Numbered from the stretch's first letter, positions 8,804 to 17,966 are shown. The stretch is DNA of 64,000 bases from Paenibacillus pini JCM 16418 (GCF_000576305.1 NZ_BAVZ01000001.1:62001-126000); one strand, 5' to 3'. The notes: generated by a model not told the origin, from the sequence alone. A program made the numbers and translations.

Positions 8804-10582
8804 ATGAAGGTTATTTTATCTACACTAAATGCCAAGTACATCCATACTTCCTTAGCCATTCGTTTATTAAAAGCGTATAGCCAGCATGAGTTTGATATTG
8901 AACTTACAGAGTACACGATTAAAGATCCTGTAATGAATATTGTTTCGGATTTGTTCCAACGCAAACCTGATATGATTGGTTTCTCTTGTTATATTTGGAA
9001 TATCGAAGAGACGATTAAAGTGATTGAAATTGTCAAAAAGGTAATGCCCGAAGTTACCATTGTACTTGGTGGACCTGAGGTGTCCTATGACACCTATGAA
9101 TGGATGCAGCGTATCCAAGGCGTAGACTTCATCGTCATGGGTGATGGGGAAGAGACTCTTCATCATCTGATGCAGGTCATGAATGGTGAACAGAAGTATC
9201 ACTTTGTTTATGGAGTTGCTTACCGTAAAGAGGGAGAAATCATCATTAATCCTCCTCGGCCGAAAAGTGAGTTGGACTCGCTCCCGACCCCCCACCGTTT
9301 TGCCGAAGATATTCCGGATCTTGGTAAACGAATTGTTTATTTTGAAACGAGCCGCGGCTGTCCTTTTCAATGCCAGTTCTGTCTATCCAGTATTGAATCT
9401 GGCGTACGGTATTATGATATAGAACGTGTGAAAGCGGATATTACGTATCTGATAGACCATGGCGCCAAAATCATTAAATTCTTAGATCGAACTTTTAATA
9501 TAAACCGCACCTATGCGATGGAGATGTTTGAGTTCCTCATTGAGCATAACCGTGGTTGTGTGTTCCAATTTGAAATTACGGCGGATATTATGCGGCCAGA
9601 AGTGCTGCAATTTTTGGCGGATAATGCACCTCCGGGTATCTTCCGTTTTGAAATTGGTGTTCAGTCTACGAACGATCCAACCAACGTACTTGTGAAACGC
9701 CGTCAAAACTTTGAGAAGCTGTCTCGTACCGTTAATATTATCAAGAACAGCGGCAAGATTGATCAGCATCTAGACTTGATTGCGGGTCTGCCAGAAGAAG
9801 ATTATGCTACATTCCGTAAAACGTTTAATGACGTATTTGCGCTTGGCCCTGAGGAACTTCAGCTTGGGTTCTTAAAAATGTTACGTGGTACTGGTTTACG
9901 TCGAGATGCTGAGAAGTATAATTACACCTATATGGATCAGGCTCCGTATGAAATTTTAGGGAGTCATAAGCTTCCGTTCGGAGATATTGTACGTTTGAAA
10001 AGGCTTGAGGACGTCTTAGAGAAGTATTGGAATGCACATCGAATGGACCACACGGTTACTTATTTAATTAAGTATGAGTTCGAATCTCCATTTGATTTCT
10101 TCCAGCAGTTCGGTGATTTCTGGGAAGGTCAAGGCTGGCAGAAGATTGGTCATCAGTTAGAGGATTTGTTTACGCGTCTCACGGCGTTTCTGCATAATAG
10201 GGAAACCACAAATATGGAGATCATACTAGGCTTGATGAAGCTGGATTACTTCATGAATCACAAGTACAAGCCACGTAAGATTTGGTGGGAGGAACCCCTT
10301 CGTAAGGAGGAGTGGAGTGTATGGATGAAGAAGCTAGCTGAGAACCCTGAGCAGGTATCGACTTCTTTCGCAGCGCTTGGTTTGAGTGAACGTGATCTCC
10401 AGAAGCATGCTGTGTTAGATGTGCTTCCGTTCTCACTGGATCATATGATAACCGACTCTGATATAGACACGTCTATCCCAAAGGCATCGAGTACACTACT
10501 TATCGTCTTGTATCAGCAGCAAGAGAACGGACAGCCGATTTACTTCACAATGAAGCTACAACAAGCAGTTAGTTTGTTGTAG
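8804..10582 (+). CDS. B12-binding-domain radical SAM protein (DUF4080 type)
   Basis: The 592-residue protein starts with a cobalamin-binding-like Rossmann domain (about 1-140: MKVILSTLNAKYIHTSLAIRLL...VVLGGPEVSYD-type motifs). A radical SAM core follows with the Fe-S motif SRGCPFQCQFC (CxxxCxxC) near residue 190, and a C-terminal region of about 200 residues corresponds to the family's DUF4080 domain. Such enzymes use S-adenosylmethionine and a 4Fe-4S cluster for radical chemistry. The physiological substrate is not established as far as I know. It lies just behind recQ and ends at a large terminator. Confidence 0.88.
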   Translation: MKVILSTLNAKYIHTSLAIRLLKAYSQHEFDIELTEYTIKDPVMNIVSDLFQRKPDMIGFSCYIWNIEETIKVIEIVKKVMPEVTIVLGGPEVSYDTYEWMQRIQGVDFIVMGDGEETLHHLMQVMNGEQKYHFVYGVAYRKEGEIIINPPRPKSELDSLPTPHRFAEDIPDLGKRIVYFETSRGCPFQCQFCLSSIESGVRYYDIERVKADITYLIDHGAKIIKFLDRTFNINRTYAMEMFEFLIEHNRGCVFQFEITADIMRPEVLQFLADNAPPGIFRFEIGVQSTNDPTNVLVKRRQNFEKLSRTVNIIKNSGKIDQHLDLIAGLPEEDYATFRKTFNDVFALGPEELQLGFLKMLRGTGLRRDAEKYNYTYMDQAPYEILGSHKLPFGDIVRLKRLEDVLEKYWNAHRMDHTVTYLIKYEFESPFDFFQQFGDFWEGQGWQKIGHQLEDLFTRLTAFLHNRETTNMEIILGLMKLDYFMNHKYKPRKIWWEEPLRKEEWSVWMKKLAENPEQVSTSFAALGLSERDLQKHAVLDVLPFSLDHMITDSDIDTSIPKASSTLLIVLYQQQENGQPIYFTMKLQQAVSLL

Positions 10583-10647
10583 AACATAAGTCCGTAAACA
10601 TGAAGAAGGGGCCGCGATTACAAACTGGATTAACCTTCTTTCATATC

Positions 10648-10706
10648 AAAAAGTCACCGTATCTAATAGATGATGGAATCATCTGTTAGGCTCGGTGACT
10701 TTTTTG
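10648..10706 (+). terminator. Strong Rho-independent terminator
   Basis: AAAAAGTCACCG pairs with CGGTGACTTTTT, and an inner stem CTAATAGATGAT/ATCATCTGTTAG lengthens the hairpin. It ends the recQ-radical SAM transcript and can also serve the reverse-strand gene that ends at 10760. Confidence 0.9.
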
Positions 10707-10759
10707 TTATACATCTATGGGGAGAGATGCTAATATGCCGCGATGTTCAACCGTTGTCA

Positions 10760-11710
10760 TTACTCCTCTAAGATGACATCTGTTCTCAGATGCCGATCCA
10801 GCCAATCTATAACATCATTGGTGACCTCATCACGATTAATTTCATTTAGCATTTCATGTCGACCTTCGGGATATAGACGGCATTCGACATCCTCGATAGA
10901 TAAGTCTCGGTAAATGGATTCAAGTCTGCGCACACCTTTACCTGACATGCCGACAGGATCCTTTTCTCCGCTGAACATATAGATTGGTTTATTTCTAGCA
11001 ATACGTGAACGAGTTTCAACTTGTTGTATATCTTGCAGTAGACCGAAGAAGTCTCGGAAGAAACCAGCTGCGCAGATCGCGCCGCAGTATGGGTCTTCGA
11101 TGTATTTATCTACTTCCTTAGGATCACGGGATAGCCAGTCAAAGTCGGTGCGAGAGGGAGAGAAGCTGCGATTAAAAGCACCAAAGACGAGACCATTCAT
11201 CAGCAGACTACGATGGCCTTCCCCGAGCATTCGGGCTTGGAGCCTAGCAAGAGACTTGCCAAGCATCAGCCTACTTTGCGGACCATTGGTTCCGGAAAGG
11301 ATGAACCCATCGTATTTGTGACTACCCTGCATGCTCATTACTTTTTGTACTAAAAAAGATCCCATACTATGGCCCATTAAGAATAGTGGAACATTTGGAT
11401 GCTGTTCAGCAGCGAATTCACCTAGCTGAATAATATCGGTAGCCATTCGGTTGAAACCATCCACGCCGGCATTACCTAGTTGACTGAGGGAGCCTGCTGT
11501 AAGTCCATGACCTCGCTGGTCATGTGCATAAATAGTATAACCGGCAGAAGTAAGCTTTTCTGCGAAGCGAGTATATCGTTCGGCTGTCTCGCACATCCCA
11601 TGAGCGATTTGCAGAACGCCCTTAATGGCTACGCTGGAGTCCGGAAGCCATTGATACACGTGAACGTGAAACCCCGTAGGGTCGGTCATGATAAATGATT
11701 GTTCAATCAA
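10760..11710 (-). CDS. Alpha/beta hydrolase, monoacylglycerol lipase/lysophospholipase-like
   Basis: This is a 316-residue serine hydrolase of the Hydrolase_4 type. The oxyanion region reads QIAHGMCETAERYTRFAEKLTSAGY, then HDQRGHG, then the nucleophile elbow GHSMGSFL (Ser about 118). Candidates for the acid and base are EKDPVG and EGRHEMLNE near the C-terminus. These enzymes cleave monoglycerides or lysophospholipids. There is no signal peptide, so it acts in the cytoplasm. I chose TTG at 11710 because GAGGAG lies ten bases upstream; the open frame extends to 11737 but would swallow that site. It is the last gene of the reverse group mnmL-mnmM-manA-hydrolase. Confidence 0.85.
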   Translation of the reverse strand: MIEQSFIMTDPTGFHVHVYQWLPDSSVAIKGVLQIAHGMCETAERYTRFAEKLTSAGYTIYAHDQRGHGLTAGSLSQLGNAGVDGFNRMATDIIQLGEFAAEQHPNVPLFLMGHSMGSFLVQKVMSMQGSHKYDGFILSGTNGPQSRLMLGKSLARLQARMLGEGHRSLLMNGLVFGAFNRSFSPSRTDFDWLSRDPKEVDKYIEDPYCGAICAAGFFRDFFGLLQDIQQVETRSRIARNKPIYMFSGEKDPVGMSGKGVRRLESIYRDLSIEDVECRLYPEGRHEMLNEINRDEVTNDVIDWLDRHLRTDVILEE

Positions 11711-11770
11711 CTTCCGATCACTCCTCAATGTAAACAAGAAGATATGAACCTACAAATATATATTCGTATA

Positions 11771-12739
11771 TTATGGCAAGTATGAACGAAGCACTGTGGA
11801 GTGTCCTTCTAGTTGATATTGTCCCAGATTAGCAGGGAGAAGGAAGCATTGGCCGGCGGAGTATGGCATGGAACCACCTTGCCATTTCAGCATTCCGCTC
11901 CCTTCACAAATGACGAAGATTGTAAAACTGTCAGGTGTTGTTGCCATTGACCAACTACCAGAGACGATACCTTTTTCCACGATGAAATAAGGTGATTGGG
12001 CGAGCTGTAACCATTCACCAGGCCCAATATGATCCGTCTTCATCATCGTGGCACCTGAGCCATCATAAGCAGTTACATTAAGAGAATCCTCAATATGTAG
12101 TTCGCGTGGCTTTCCATCAAGACCTGGACGATCGTAGTCATAGAGGCGATACGTAGTATCTGAGTTTTGCTGAATTTCGGCAACAACAACGCCGGCACAA
12201 AGCGCATGTACCGTACCGGCAGGAATATAGAAGGTGTCCCCTGCTTCAACAGTGACTTCGCGTAGGCTATCCATCACAGTCCCTTGTTCAATAGCTTCCT
12301 GCAGATGCGCTCTTGTGACTCCATCGTTTAAACCATATATGATTTTAGCTCCCGGTTTTGCATCGAGCACATACCACATTTCGGTTTTGCCAAGCTCACC
12401 TTGCGGAAGGCCCTCATATTTGTCGTTAGGATGGACCTGAACGGATAGATTATCGTTACAATCTAGAAGTTTGATCAATAGTGGGAAGCGATCGTTCTTC
12501 TCCAAGGAGACTTTACTGCCGAACCATTCTGCACCGTATTGCTTTCTAATTTGGTCTAGACCTTGTCCTGCTAGTTCACCATTTAGGACGCTAGTTGTGC
12601 CATTGGGATGATCGGCAATCATCCAGCCCTCCCCGATATGGCCATCAGGAATATCGAGACCAAACTGCTCTAATGCACGGTCTCCCCATACACGTTCTTT
12701 AAATTCAGGTTGGAATTGTAGTGGATATGATTGTGTCAC
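11771..12739 (-). CDS. manA: Mannose-6-phosphate isomerase, class I
   Basis: The 322-residue length matches the short Bacillus-type class I enzymes. Recognisable segments are KERVWGDRALEQFGLDIPDG-type N-terminus, the zinc-site region LSVQVHPNDKYE (QVHP), GKTEMWYVLD and FYIPAGTVHALCAGVVVAEIQQNSDTTYRLYDYDR, which supply the zinc ligands Gln, His, Glu and His. It interconverts mannose 6-phosphate and fructose 6-phosphate. The start is GTG at 12739 with AGAGGAAGA upstream. It sits between mnmM and a hydrolase in the same orientation; no functional link is evident. Confidence 0.93.
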   Translation of the reverse strand: MTQSYPLQFQPEFKERVWGDRALEQFGLDIPDGHIGEGWMIADHPNGTTSVLNGELAGQGLDQIRKQYGAEWFGSKVSLEKNDRFPLLIKLLDCNDNLSVQVHPNDKYEGLPQGELGKTEMWYVLDAKPGAKIIYGLNDGVTRAHLQEAIEQGTVMDSLREVTVEAGDTFYIPAGTVHALCAGVVVAEIQQNSDTTYRLYDYDRPGLDGKPRELHIEDSLNVTAYDGSGATMMKTDHIGPGEWLQLAQSPYFIVEKGIVSGSWSMATTPDSFTIFVICEGSGMLKWQGGSMPYSAGQCFLLPANLGQYQLEGHSTVLRSYLP

Positions 12740-12787
12740 TTCTGCATCTTCCTCTCATCATTTTGCTGGTGGTATCAGTATATGGAT

Positions 12788-13369
12788 CTATCTTTTTTCG
12801 ATAGCAATTACATAAGGTGCGTCCATTCGTTGCAGCTGTCTGTACACAATGGATTGAGCTTGAACTTGGGGTAAAGATGTAGCCCACTCCGTAACCGCAG
12901 TCGCTTCCAAATCTCCACCGGCATGTCCAGGATAGAGTACGGCTGTTATAATACCGCGCGGTTTAAGGAGCGAGAGAGCTACTTCTAACGCTGCGAGCGT
13001 ACTACTGCTCTCTGTGATCGTGCTTCGGTCTGAGCCTTCCGTGGGCAAGTAGCCCAGATTAAACATAACCGCAGCAAGGCGGCCATAAATGGCTGCTGGA
13101 AGGTAGGCCTGCATTTGGTCATGGCTATGGTGAAGAAGGGAAAGGGAGGCCAAGGGTACATCCTGTTCCCGAGCTAAGCGGGCTTTAGTAAGTTTCAGAG
13201 CCTCTTCCTGCACATCGAAAGCATACACATGACCTTTTCGTCCTACCTGTTTAGCGAGAAATAATGTATCTATACCGGTTCCCGCAGTTGCATCCACAGC
13301 ATGATCACCGGGCTGTATCCGCTCGGAAATCAGATGATGCGCAAAGCTGAGCACTGATAAAAACCCCAT
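12788..13369 (-). CDS. mnmM: tRNA mnm5U-forming methyltransferase MnmM (YtqB type)
   Basis: The 193-residue class I methyltransferase shows the SAM-binding glycine motif HAVDATAGTGIDTLFLAK, the acidic ribose-binding FDVQEEA and the motif MFNLGYLPTEGSD typical of YtqB. In B. subtilis YtqB was shown to methylate nm5U34 of tRNAs and was renamed MnmM; older labels call it an rRNA methylase. Its ribosome binding site (GGAGG) lies inside the end of mnmL and only one base separates the two frames, so the pair is translationally coupled. This pairing is itself good evidence for the assignment. Confidence 0.9.
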   Translation of the reverse strand: MGFLSVLSFAHHLISERIQPGDHAVDATAGTGIDTLFLAKQVGRKGHVYAFDVQEEALKLTKARLAREQDVPLASLSLLHHSHDQMQAYLPAAIYGRLAAVMFNLGYLPTEGSDRSTITESSSTLAALEVALSLLKPRGIITAVLYPGHAGGDLEATAVTEWATSLPQVQAQSIVYRQLQRMDAPYVIAIEKR

Positions 13370-13370
13370 A

Positions 13371-14327
13371 TTATGACTTCCTCCAATATTTTCCTTGCCA
13401 AGTATCTCGGAATTTTAATTCATAATCAATGGCATTGAGTACTTCCCACTTCTTGAGACTCCACATCGGACCGATGAGTAAATCACGCGGAGCATCCCCA
13501 GTTAGGCGATGAACAATCATCTCAGGCGGTAGCATTTCGAGCGTATCAACAATTAGTTTTACATATTCATCTTTCTCTAGGAAGCGCAGCAGACCGGCTT
13601 CATACTGTTGTACCATCGGTGTCTTGCGCATTAAGTGAAGCAGGTGGATCTTAATACCTTGTACATCCATATTGGCAACTGCACGGCCAGTTTCTAACAT
13701 CATTTCATGTGTTTCTTGTGGAAGACCATAAATGATGTGGGCACAGACACGAATATTATGCTTGCGAAGCTTCTCCACTGCATCAAGGAAACATTGAGTA
13801 TCATGGGCACGATTAATGAGTTCTGATGTGCTATCATGAACGGTCTGAAGTCCCATTTCTATCCATAAATAGGTTCGCTCATTGAGCTCAGCCAAATATT
13901 CGATGACATCATCAGGTAGGCAATCGGGACGAGTAGCAATAGATAATCCGACGACACCAGGCTGCTCCAAAATAGTTTCGTAATGTTCACGAAGCTCTTC
14001 TACTGGGGCATACGTGTTCGTGTAGGCTTGGAAGTAGCCAATATATTTGGCATTTGGCCATTTTTGATGTTGTTTCTCTTTAATCGTATCGAATTGAGTA
14101 ACTAGGTCATTATGACGTCTGCCTGCAAAGTCACCAGAACCTCTAGCGCTACAAAACGTGCAGCCACCTCTTGCAATAGAACCGTCGCGGTTGGGGCAGG
14201 TGAAACCTGCATCCAGCATAACCTTAAAGATTTTATTGTTAAACTGTTCATGCATTTCGTAGTTCCAGGTATGAAAACGTTTATCTTTCCACAGTTGTGG
14301 AGAGGATAATGTTGGATTATTTTTCAT
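13371..14327 (-). CDS. mnmL: Radical SAM protein MnmL (YtqA/TIGR01212 family)
   Basis: The 318-residue protein has the radical SAM cysteines in the family pattern CPNRDGSIARGGCTFCSARGSGDFAG. Later motifs are YFQAYTNTYAPVEEL, GLSIATRPDCLPD and HIIYGLPQET. The family is TIGR01212, whose Bacillus member YtqA was assigned to the tRNA wobble mnm5s2U pathway (MnmL) acting before MnmM. I chose ATG at 14327, with GAGGAG 11 bases upstream; a TTG three codons earlier is too close to that site. It is the first gene of the reverse group. Confidence 0.88.
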   Translation of the reverse strand: MKNNPTLSSPQLWKDKRFHTWNYEMHEQFNNKIFKVMLDAGFTCPNRDGSIARGGCTFCSARGSGDFAGRRHNDLVTQFDTIKEKQHQKWPNAKYIGYFQAYTNTYAPVEELREHYETILEQPGVVGLSIATRPDCLPDDVIEYLAELNERTYLWIEMGLQTVHDSTSELINRAHDTQCFLDAVEKLRKHNIRVCAHIIYGLPQETHEMMLETGRAVANMDVQGIKIHLLHLMRKTPMVQQYEAGLLRFLEKDEYVKLIVDTLEMLPPEMIVHRLTGDAPRDLLIGPMWSLKKWEVLNAIDYELKFRDTWQGKYWRKS

Positions 14328-14517
14328 GTGATGCAAAGCTCCTCTTATATGAACATCTGAAGCGGTAAGTTGTTATAATCTTATGCAAGGCTTATTGTAA
14401 CAAAAAATACTGTTAAAAGGTATGCAGAGTAGGGCAGTGGGAGTTAATCGCTGCTTTTACAGGCTTATGTTCTCTTGAAATAACTTACACGAAGCGTTAT
14501 ATTTAAAATATAAATCA

Positions 14518-14555
14518 AACCGTTTCATACCTAAAAATTTAGGGTAATACGGTTT
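14518..14555. repeat. Imperfect inverted repeat in an intergenic region
   Basis: AAACCG...TACCTAAA faces TTTAGGGTA...CGGTTT with one extra base in the right arm. It lies between the divergent genes mnmL and the 65-residue protein gene. It could be an operator or a weak hairpin; nothing shows which. Confidence 0.45.
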
Positions 14556-14612
14556 ATAGAATTCAGCATAATATTGACGAATACCCACATAATAACCCGT
14601 GAGGTGGTAATC

Positions 14613-14810
14613 ATGAATTCTTGGGAACGTAACATTGAAGCAAAGAGTACGATTTCTGTTCAACTGACTCCTGATGAGGCATTGGCATTGACAGGCGTGA
14701 AGTTTAATGGGAATGCGGAAGTAGGAGCGACGGCTCGTCGTAAAATACGTGCCGCCTTTGAAAAGAAATTTGATTTTCAGCATCAAGATAAGGTAGACTA
14801 TCAACAATGA
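14613..14810 (+). CDS. Small protein of unknown function (65 aa)
   Basis: ATG 14613 follows GAGGTGG by five bases and opens a 65-residue frame. The product is soluble and charged: MNSWERNIEAKSTISVQLTP, a middle EALALTGVKFNGNAEVGATARRKIRAAFEKKF, and a hydrophilic tail. The longer frame from 14574 lacks a ribosome binding site before its start. I do not recognise a family. It is followed by a clear terminator, so it is a single-gene transcript. Confidence 0.65.
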   Translation: MNSWERNIEAKSTISVQLTPDEALALTGVKFNGNAEVGATARRKIRAAFEKKFDFQHQDKVDYQQ

Positions 14811-14841
14811 ATCCGTTGGACCCCAATTCCAAATAGATTAT

Positions 14842-14899
14842 GAAAAAGAATTTTAAGCTCTATCTCCATTTCGAGATAATGCCTGAAATTCTTTTTCTG
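14842..14899 (+). terminator. Rho-independent terminator
   Basis: GAAAAAGAATTT pairs with AAATTCTTTTTC, with an inner stem TATCTC/GAGATA. Confidence 0.75.
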
Positions 14900-15000
14900 T
14901 ATGTCCTCTTTACATTTGGACAAGGTTTCGGCACAATATTGTAGTTGCCGTTTTATTGAGAACCTAAACGGCTTTAAGTATAAACATGCGGAGGTATGAG

Positions 15001-15747
15001 ATGCGTTTACGCGGTAGAAAAGGAATTCGAGAAAGTATAGAAGGGCAGCAAGGCTTTGTCATTCTAGACCCTCGGTCGTATAAAGGGAAATGGTCTACAT
15101 TATTTGGTAATGACAATCCAATTTATGTTGAATTCGGTATGGGTAAAGGCCAGTTTATTAGCCAAATGAGTGTTCGCAATCCTAATATTAATTTTATAGG
15201 CGTTGACATGTATGACGAATTAATTCGCAGAGCTAGCGACAAGGCTCATCTAGCTTGGGCAGAGCAGAATGGGGACACTCCACCTAATTTAAGGTTGGCA
15301 CTGGCGAACATTGATTATGCAGAAGAGGTATTTGAAACGGGAGAGATTGAGAGAATATTTCTTAACTTCAGCGATCCATGGCCTAAGAGCAAGCATGCTC
15401 GTCGCAGATTGACCCATCCACGTTTTCTTGATAAGTATCGTGGACTTCTGAACACAAACGGCGAGATCCATTTGAAGACTGACTCACAAACGTTATTTGA
15501 ATTTTCATTGAATTCATTTGCAGATTATGGGCTCCAGATGACGAATATTTCATTGAACCTTCATCGTGAAGGTGTGAATGAAGAACATGTTATGACGGAA
15601 TATGAAACGAAGTTTGTCGGAAAAGGGGTTAATATTCATGCTGTGAAGCGATTGTCGGAGAGCAGGCACTTCAACGGTATAACGAGCACCGTCTTGATGC
15701 TTACCGTATGGCTGAGAAGCCCGCAGCTATGGATGAAAATTAGATAG
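15001..15747 (+). CDS. trmB: tRNA (guanine-N7-)-methyltransferase TrmB, with a frameshifted C-terminal tail
   Basis: The 248-residue open frame contains the TrmB hallmarks: MRLRGRKGIRE at the start, SAM-binding VEFGMGKGQFI, FIGVDMYDELI, FLNFSDPWPKSKHARRRLTHPRFL and the C-terminal TEYETKFVGKG. It methylates G46 of tRNA. The ATG at 15001 follows GGAGG by six bases, which decides against ATG 14986. After about residue 216 the sequence looks out of frame. Losing one base near 15650 would explain it, because the neighbouring frame continues as GEQALQRYNEHRLDAYRM...DEN and stops at 15743. The catalytic domain is complete either way. Confidence 0.92.
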   Translation: MRLRGRKGIRESIEGQQGFVILDPRSYKGKWSTLFGNDNPIYVEFGMGKGQFISQMSVRNPNINFIGVDMYDELIRRASDKAHLAWAEQNGDTPPNLRLALANIDYAEEVFETGEIERIFLNFSDPWPKSKHARRRLTHPRFLDKYRGLLNTNGEIHLKTDSQTLFEFSLNSFADYGLQMTNISLNLHREGVNEEHVMTEYETKFVGKGVNIHAVKRLSESRHFNGITSTVLMLTVWLRSPQLWMKIR

Positions 15748-15758
15748 TTAAAATAAAT

Positions 15759-15787
15759 AAAGTGCCTTCCTTAGGAAGGCACTTTAT
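15759..15787. terminator. Bidirectional terminator overlapping the downstream reverse gene's end
   Basis: AAAGTGCCTTCC and GGAAGGCACTTT form a perfect stem with a TTA loop. That TTA is the stop codon of the reverse-strand glycosyltransferase gene, so its last four sense codons lie in the stem. Confidence 0.88.
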
Positions 15788-16904
15788 TTGTTTCTAACAT
15801 ATCAACGATGACCTGTGCACTCTGCATAGGGTGATACCGAGCGATGCTGTCCAGATGTTCTTGCCGCATTCGTTTTATATCTGCGTGTTCATTAATCAGC
15901 TTGTTCATCCACCTAATTATCACATCTAGCGAAGATATGGGTTCTCCCAGCCCCATCGCTGTGAAATAGTGGCAGTTCTCCTCTTCCTGACCAGGTAGAG
16001 GGTGATGGAATAGCATCGGCATACCCTTGGCCAAGCCCTCCGTACAAGTCATTCCACCAGGTTTTGTAACGAGCAGATCCGAAATCTCCATAAGTTTATC
16101 GATTTCGCGAGTGAAGCTAATTAAACGAATATTGGGATGATTATAACGGGAATCTTGTTCCAGTTTACGAAGAATTTTATCATTGCTGCCCACACAGAAA
16201 ATGATCTGAATTTCATCACTCCACCGCGTAAGAAAGTTATTAATGACCTCATCGCTCATCATTCCCCACCCACCGCCCATGACGAGAACAGTAGGTAAAT
16301 CCTTAAGGTGGAGCTTTTCTCTAATCTCTTCTTTGCCAGGATGCTCCCAAAAATTTGGATGAATAGGAATACCGGTTACATGGATTTTGGAGACGTGAAC
16401 CCCTCGCTGCATTAGCTTATATTTCACCTCGGGGGTGGAGACCAGAAAACGATCCACTTCCGGGCTAATCCATGTACCATGAGCATCGTAATCTGTAATC
16501 ACAGTACACAAAGGTGTATCCACGCCAAGGCGCTTGAGTCTGGATATCACAGCGCTTGGGATTGGATGCGTGCATACGATAATATCAGGGCGTAGCTGAT
16601 TAACAACATTTTGGGTATGAGTATAGAAAATTCGATGAAGTGCGAGCGTTGTAAGTCGATTAAGCGATTTTTTATATTGATGTCGGTACATCATCCCAAC
16701 CAGCCTCGGCTGATTGAGGATTGTTTTTTTGTATGCGGTAATAATCAAAGGAGCTACTTTAGGATTCAGAAAACTTCCGAGTTCAAGTACTTTTGTCTGT
16801 ATGTTCGGCGAGAGTTTTCGTAAATGGCTGGAGAGTGCGTATGCTGCTTGAGTATGCCCTGCGCCGAAACCTTCAGATAATAACAATATCCTTTTTTTAC
16901 TCAA
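15771..16904 (-). CDS. UgtP/MGDG-synthase-like glycosyltransferase (GT28)
   Basis: The 377-residue protein is a MurG-fold glycosyltransferase. The N-terminal loop is ILLLSEGFGAGHTQAAYAL and the nucleotide-sugar-binding C-terminal half contains MGGGWGMMSDEV and VTKPGGMTCTEGLAKGMPMLFHHPLPGQEEEN. Family members (UgtP/YpfP, MGDG synthase) transfer glucose or galactose to diacylglycerol at the membrane. I chose TTG at 16904, which has GGTGAG seven bases upstream; GTG at 16916 has AGGA only three bases away. It ends inside a hairpin shared with trmB. The PAP2 phosphatase gene immediately upstream is co-directional, consistent with a membrane lipid role. Confidence 0.85.
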   Translation of the reverse strand: MSKKRILLLSEGFGAGHTQAAYALSSHLRKLSPNIQTKVLELGSFLNPKVAPLIITAYKKTILNQPRLVGMMYRHQYKKSLNRLTTLALHRIFYTHTQNVVNQLRPDIIVCTHPIPSAVISRLKRLGVDTPLCTVITDYDAHGTWISPEVDRFLVSTPEVKYKLMQRGVHVSKIHVTGIPIHPNFWEHPGKEEIREKLHLKDLPTVLVMGGGWGMMSDEVINNFLTRWSDEIQIIFCVGSNDKILRKLEQDSRYNHPNIRLISFTREIDKLMEISDLLVTKPGGMTCTEGLAKGMPMLFHHPLPGQEEENCHYFTAMGLGEPISSLDVIIRWMNKLINEHADIKRMRQEHLDSIARYHPMQSAQVIVDMLETNKVPS

Positions 16905-16955
16905 CTGGCATCTCACCTATCCTGCATGTTTTTCCGTATCTTCAAGATATCGACT

Positions 16956-17546
16956 TTAGCTCCATAATGCAACTGTTGCAGTTGCGACTGAGCTACCGAT
17001 TACGGCTCCCGCAAGCACATCGGACGGATAATGAAGTCCCAAGTAAATGCGTGAGAAGCCCACAATTAAACTGAGTGGCAAAAAGAGTGCAGCCCATTCT
17101 GGATGTGCCATTATAAATGGTAGTGCCAAAGAAAACGCTGCCGTGGTGTGCCCTGAAGGGAAAGAATGGTCACTCAGTGGATTGCGGAAGGTATTGGTTT
17201 CTGGCATCGCCATATACGGGCGAATACGCGGATACAGTTTTTTAGCAATCGCCACGGGAATATGACTTACAGCCAGCGCTACAGCGGCTTGAGCTCCTGC
17301 AACACGCCATGACTGAGAAGCAAGTATCCAGCAGAGTAGGCTTGTGCATATCGTAAATGTAGCTCCGCCTAAATGAGTTAGATAATATAGGCAAAAATTC
17401 AGAAAACGGTTATGAAGACTTCCGTTGATCCATTGAAAAAGCTGCCGGTCCCATAATTGTAATTTAATGAACAAACGTATCACTCCATCCTCCGGTAATG
17501 CCGGCACAAGGAGCGGCCGGGCAGGCTGAATTTTCGGGTATTTCAA
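16956..17546 (-). CDS. PAP2-family membrane phosphatase
   Basis: The 196-residue integral membrane protein has about five hydrophobic segments and all three PAP2 signature blocks: KKLYPRIRPY, SFPSGHTTAAF and SRIYLGLHYPSDVLAG. The conserved His in each of the last two is the catalytic pair. Such enzymes dephosphorylate phosphatidic acid, phosphatidylglycerol phosphate or undecaprenyl pyrophosphate. The start is TTG at 17546, five bases after AAGGA. It is followed 51 bases later by the GT28 gene and the two probably share a transcript. It marks the left border of the AT-rich island. Confidence 0.9.
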   Translation of the reverse strand: MKYPKIQPARPLLVPALPEDGVIRLFIKLQLWDRQLFQWINGSLHNRFLNFCLYYLTHLGGATFTICTSLLCWILASQSWRVAGAQAAVALAVSHIPVAIAKKLYPRIRPYMAMPETNTFRNPLSDHSFPSGHTTAAFSLALPFIMAHPEWAALFLPLSLIVGFSRIYLGLHYPSDVLAGAVIGSSVATATVALWS

Positions 17547-17903
17547 TTATGTCCTTAATTCATCATATTTTTAATCGTAAATGATTTCAAGGGCTGTTAC
17601 TAATAACACTCTAACAAAAAAATGAAATCGATTAATTTAATAGCAATAGTCTTTTTTATTAATAAAAAAAGAAAAGAAAAACATTTGAACATTCCGTAAG
17701 AAGGTTGTATAACCAATCCAACTTGGGAAATGACAAATGCATAACTAGTATACCGATTTTTTATTTAATTTACCATAGCAGTAATCTCGCTATTCTAGAA
17801 GTAAATAAGCGATGCAAGGCAGTACTTATTATTAAGTTTACTCAACCATGTATCAAATTTGCAAATAACGTTGTTCTTCATTTTTGTGCTATTAAAGCCT
17901 AAA
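17547..17903. other. AT-rich intergenic region at the left edge of the accessory island
   Basis: These bases are strongly AT-rich with many short A and T runs. They must contain the promoter of the reverse-strand PAP2 gene, but I could not choose a convincing one. No reading frame with a ribosome binding site and plausible product was seen on either strand. Confidence 0.5.
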
Positions 17904-17960
17904 TTAATAGGGATAATTCTCTGAACCTTATGTGTCCAGAGAATTATCCCTATTAAAAAA
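17904..17960 (-). terminator. Terminator of the LytTR regulator gene
   Basis: A perfect 20-bp stem (17904-17923 with 17937-17956) surrounds a 13-base loop. It lies just past the end of the reverse-strand regulator gene and is flanked by T/A tracts on both sides, so it can stop transcription in either direction. Confidence 0.85.
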
Positions 17961-17966
17961 CAATTT

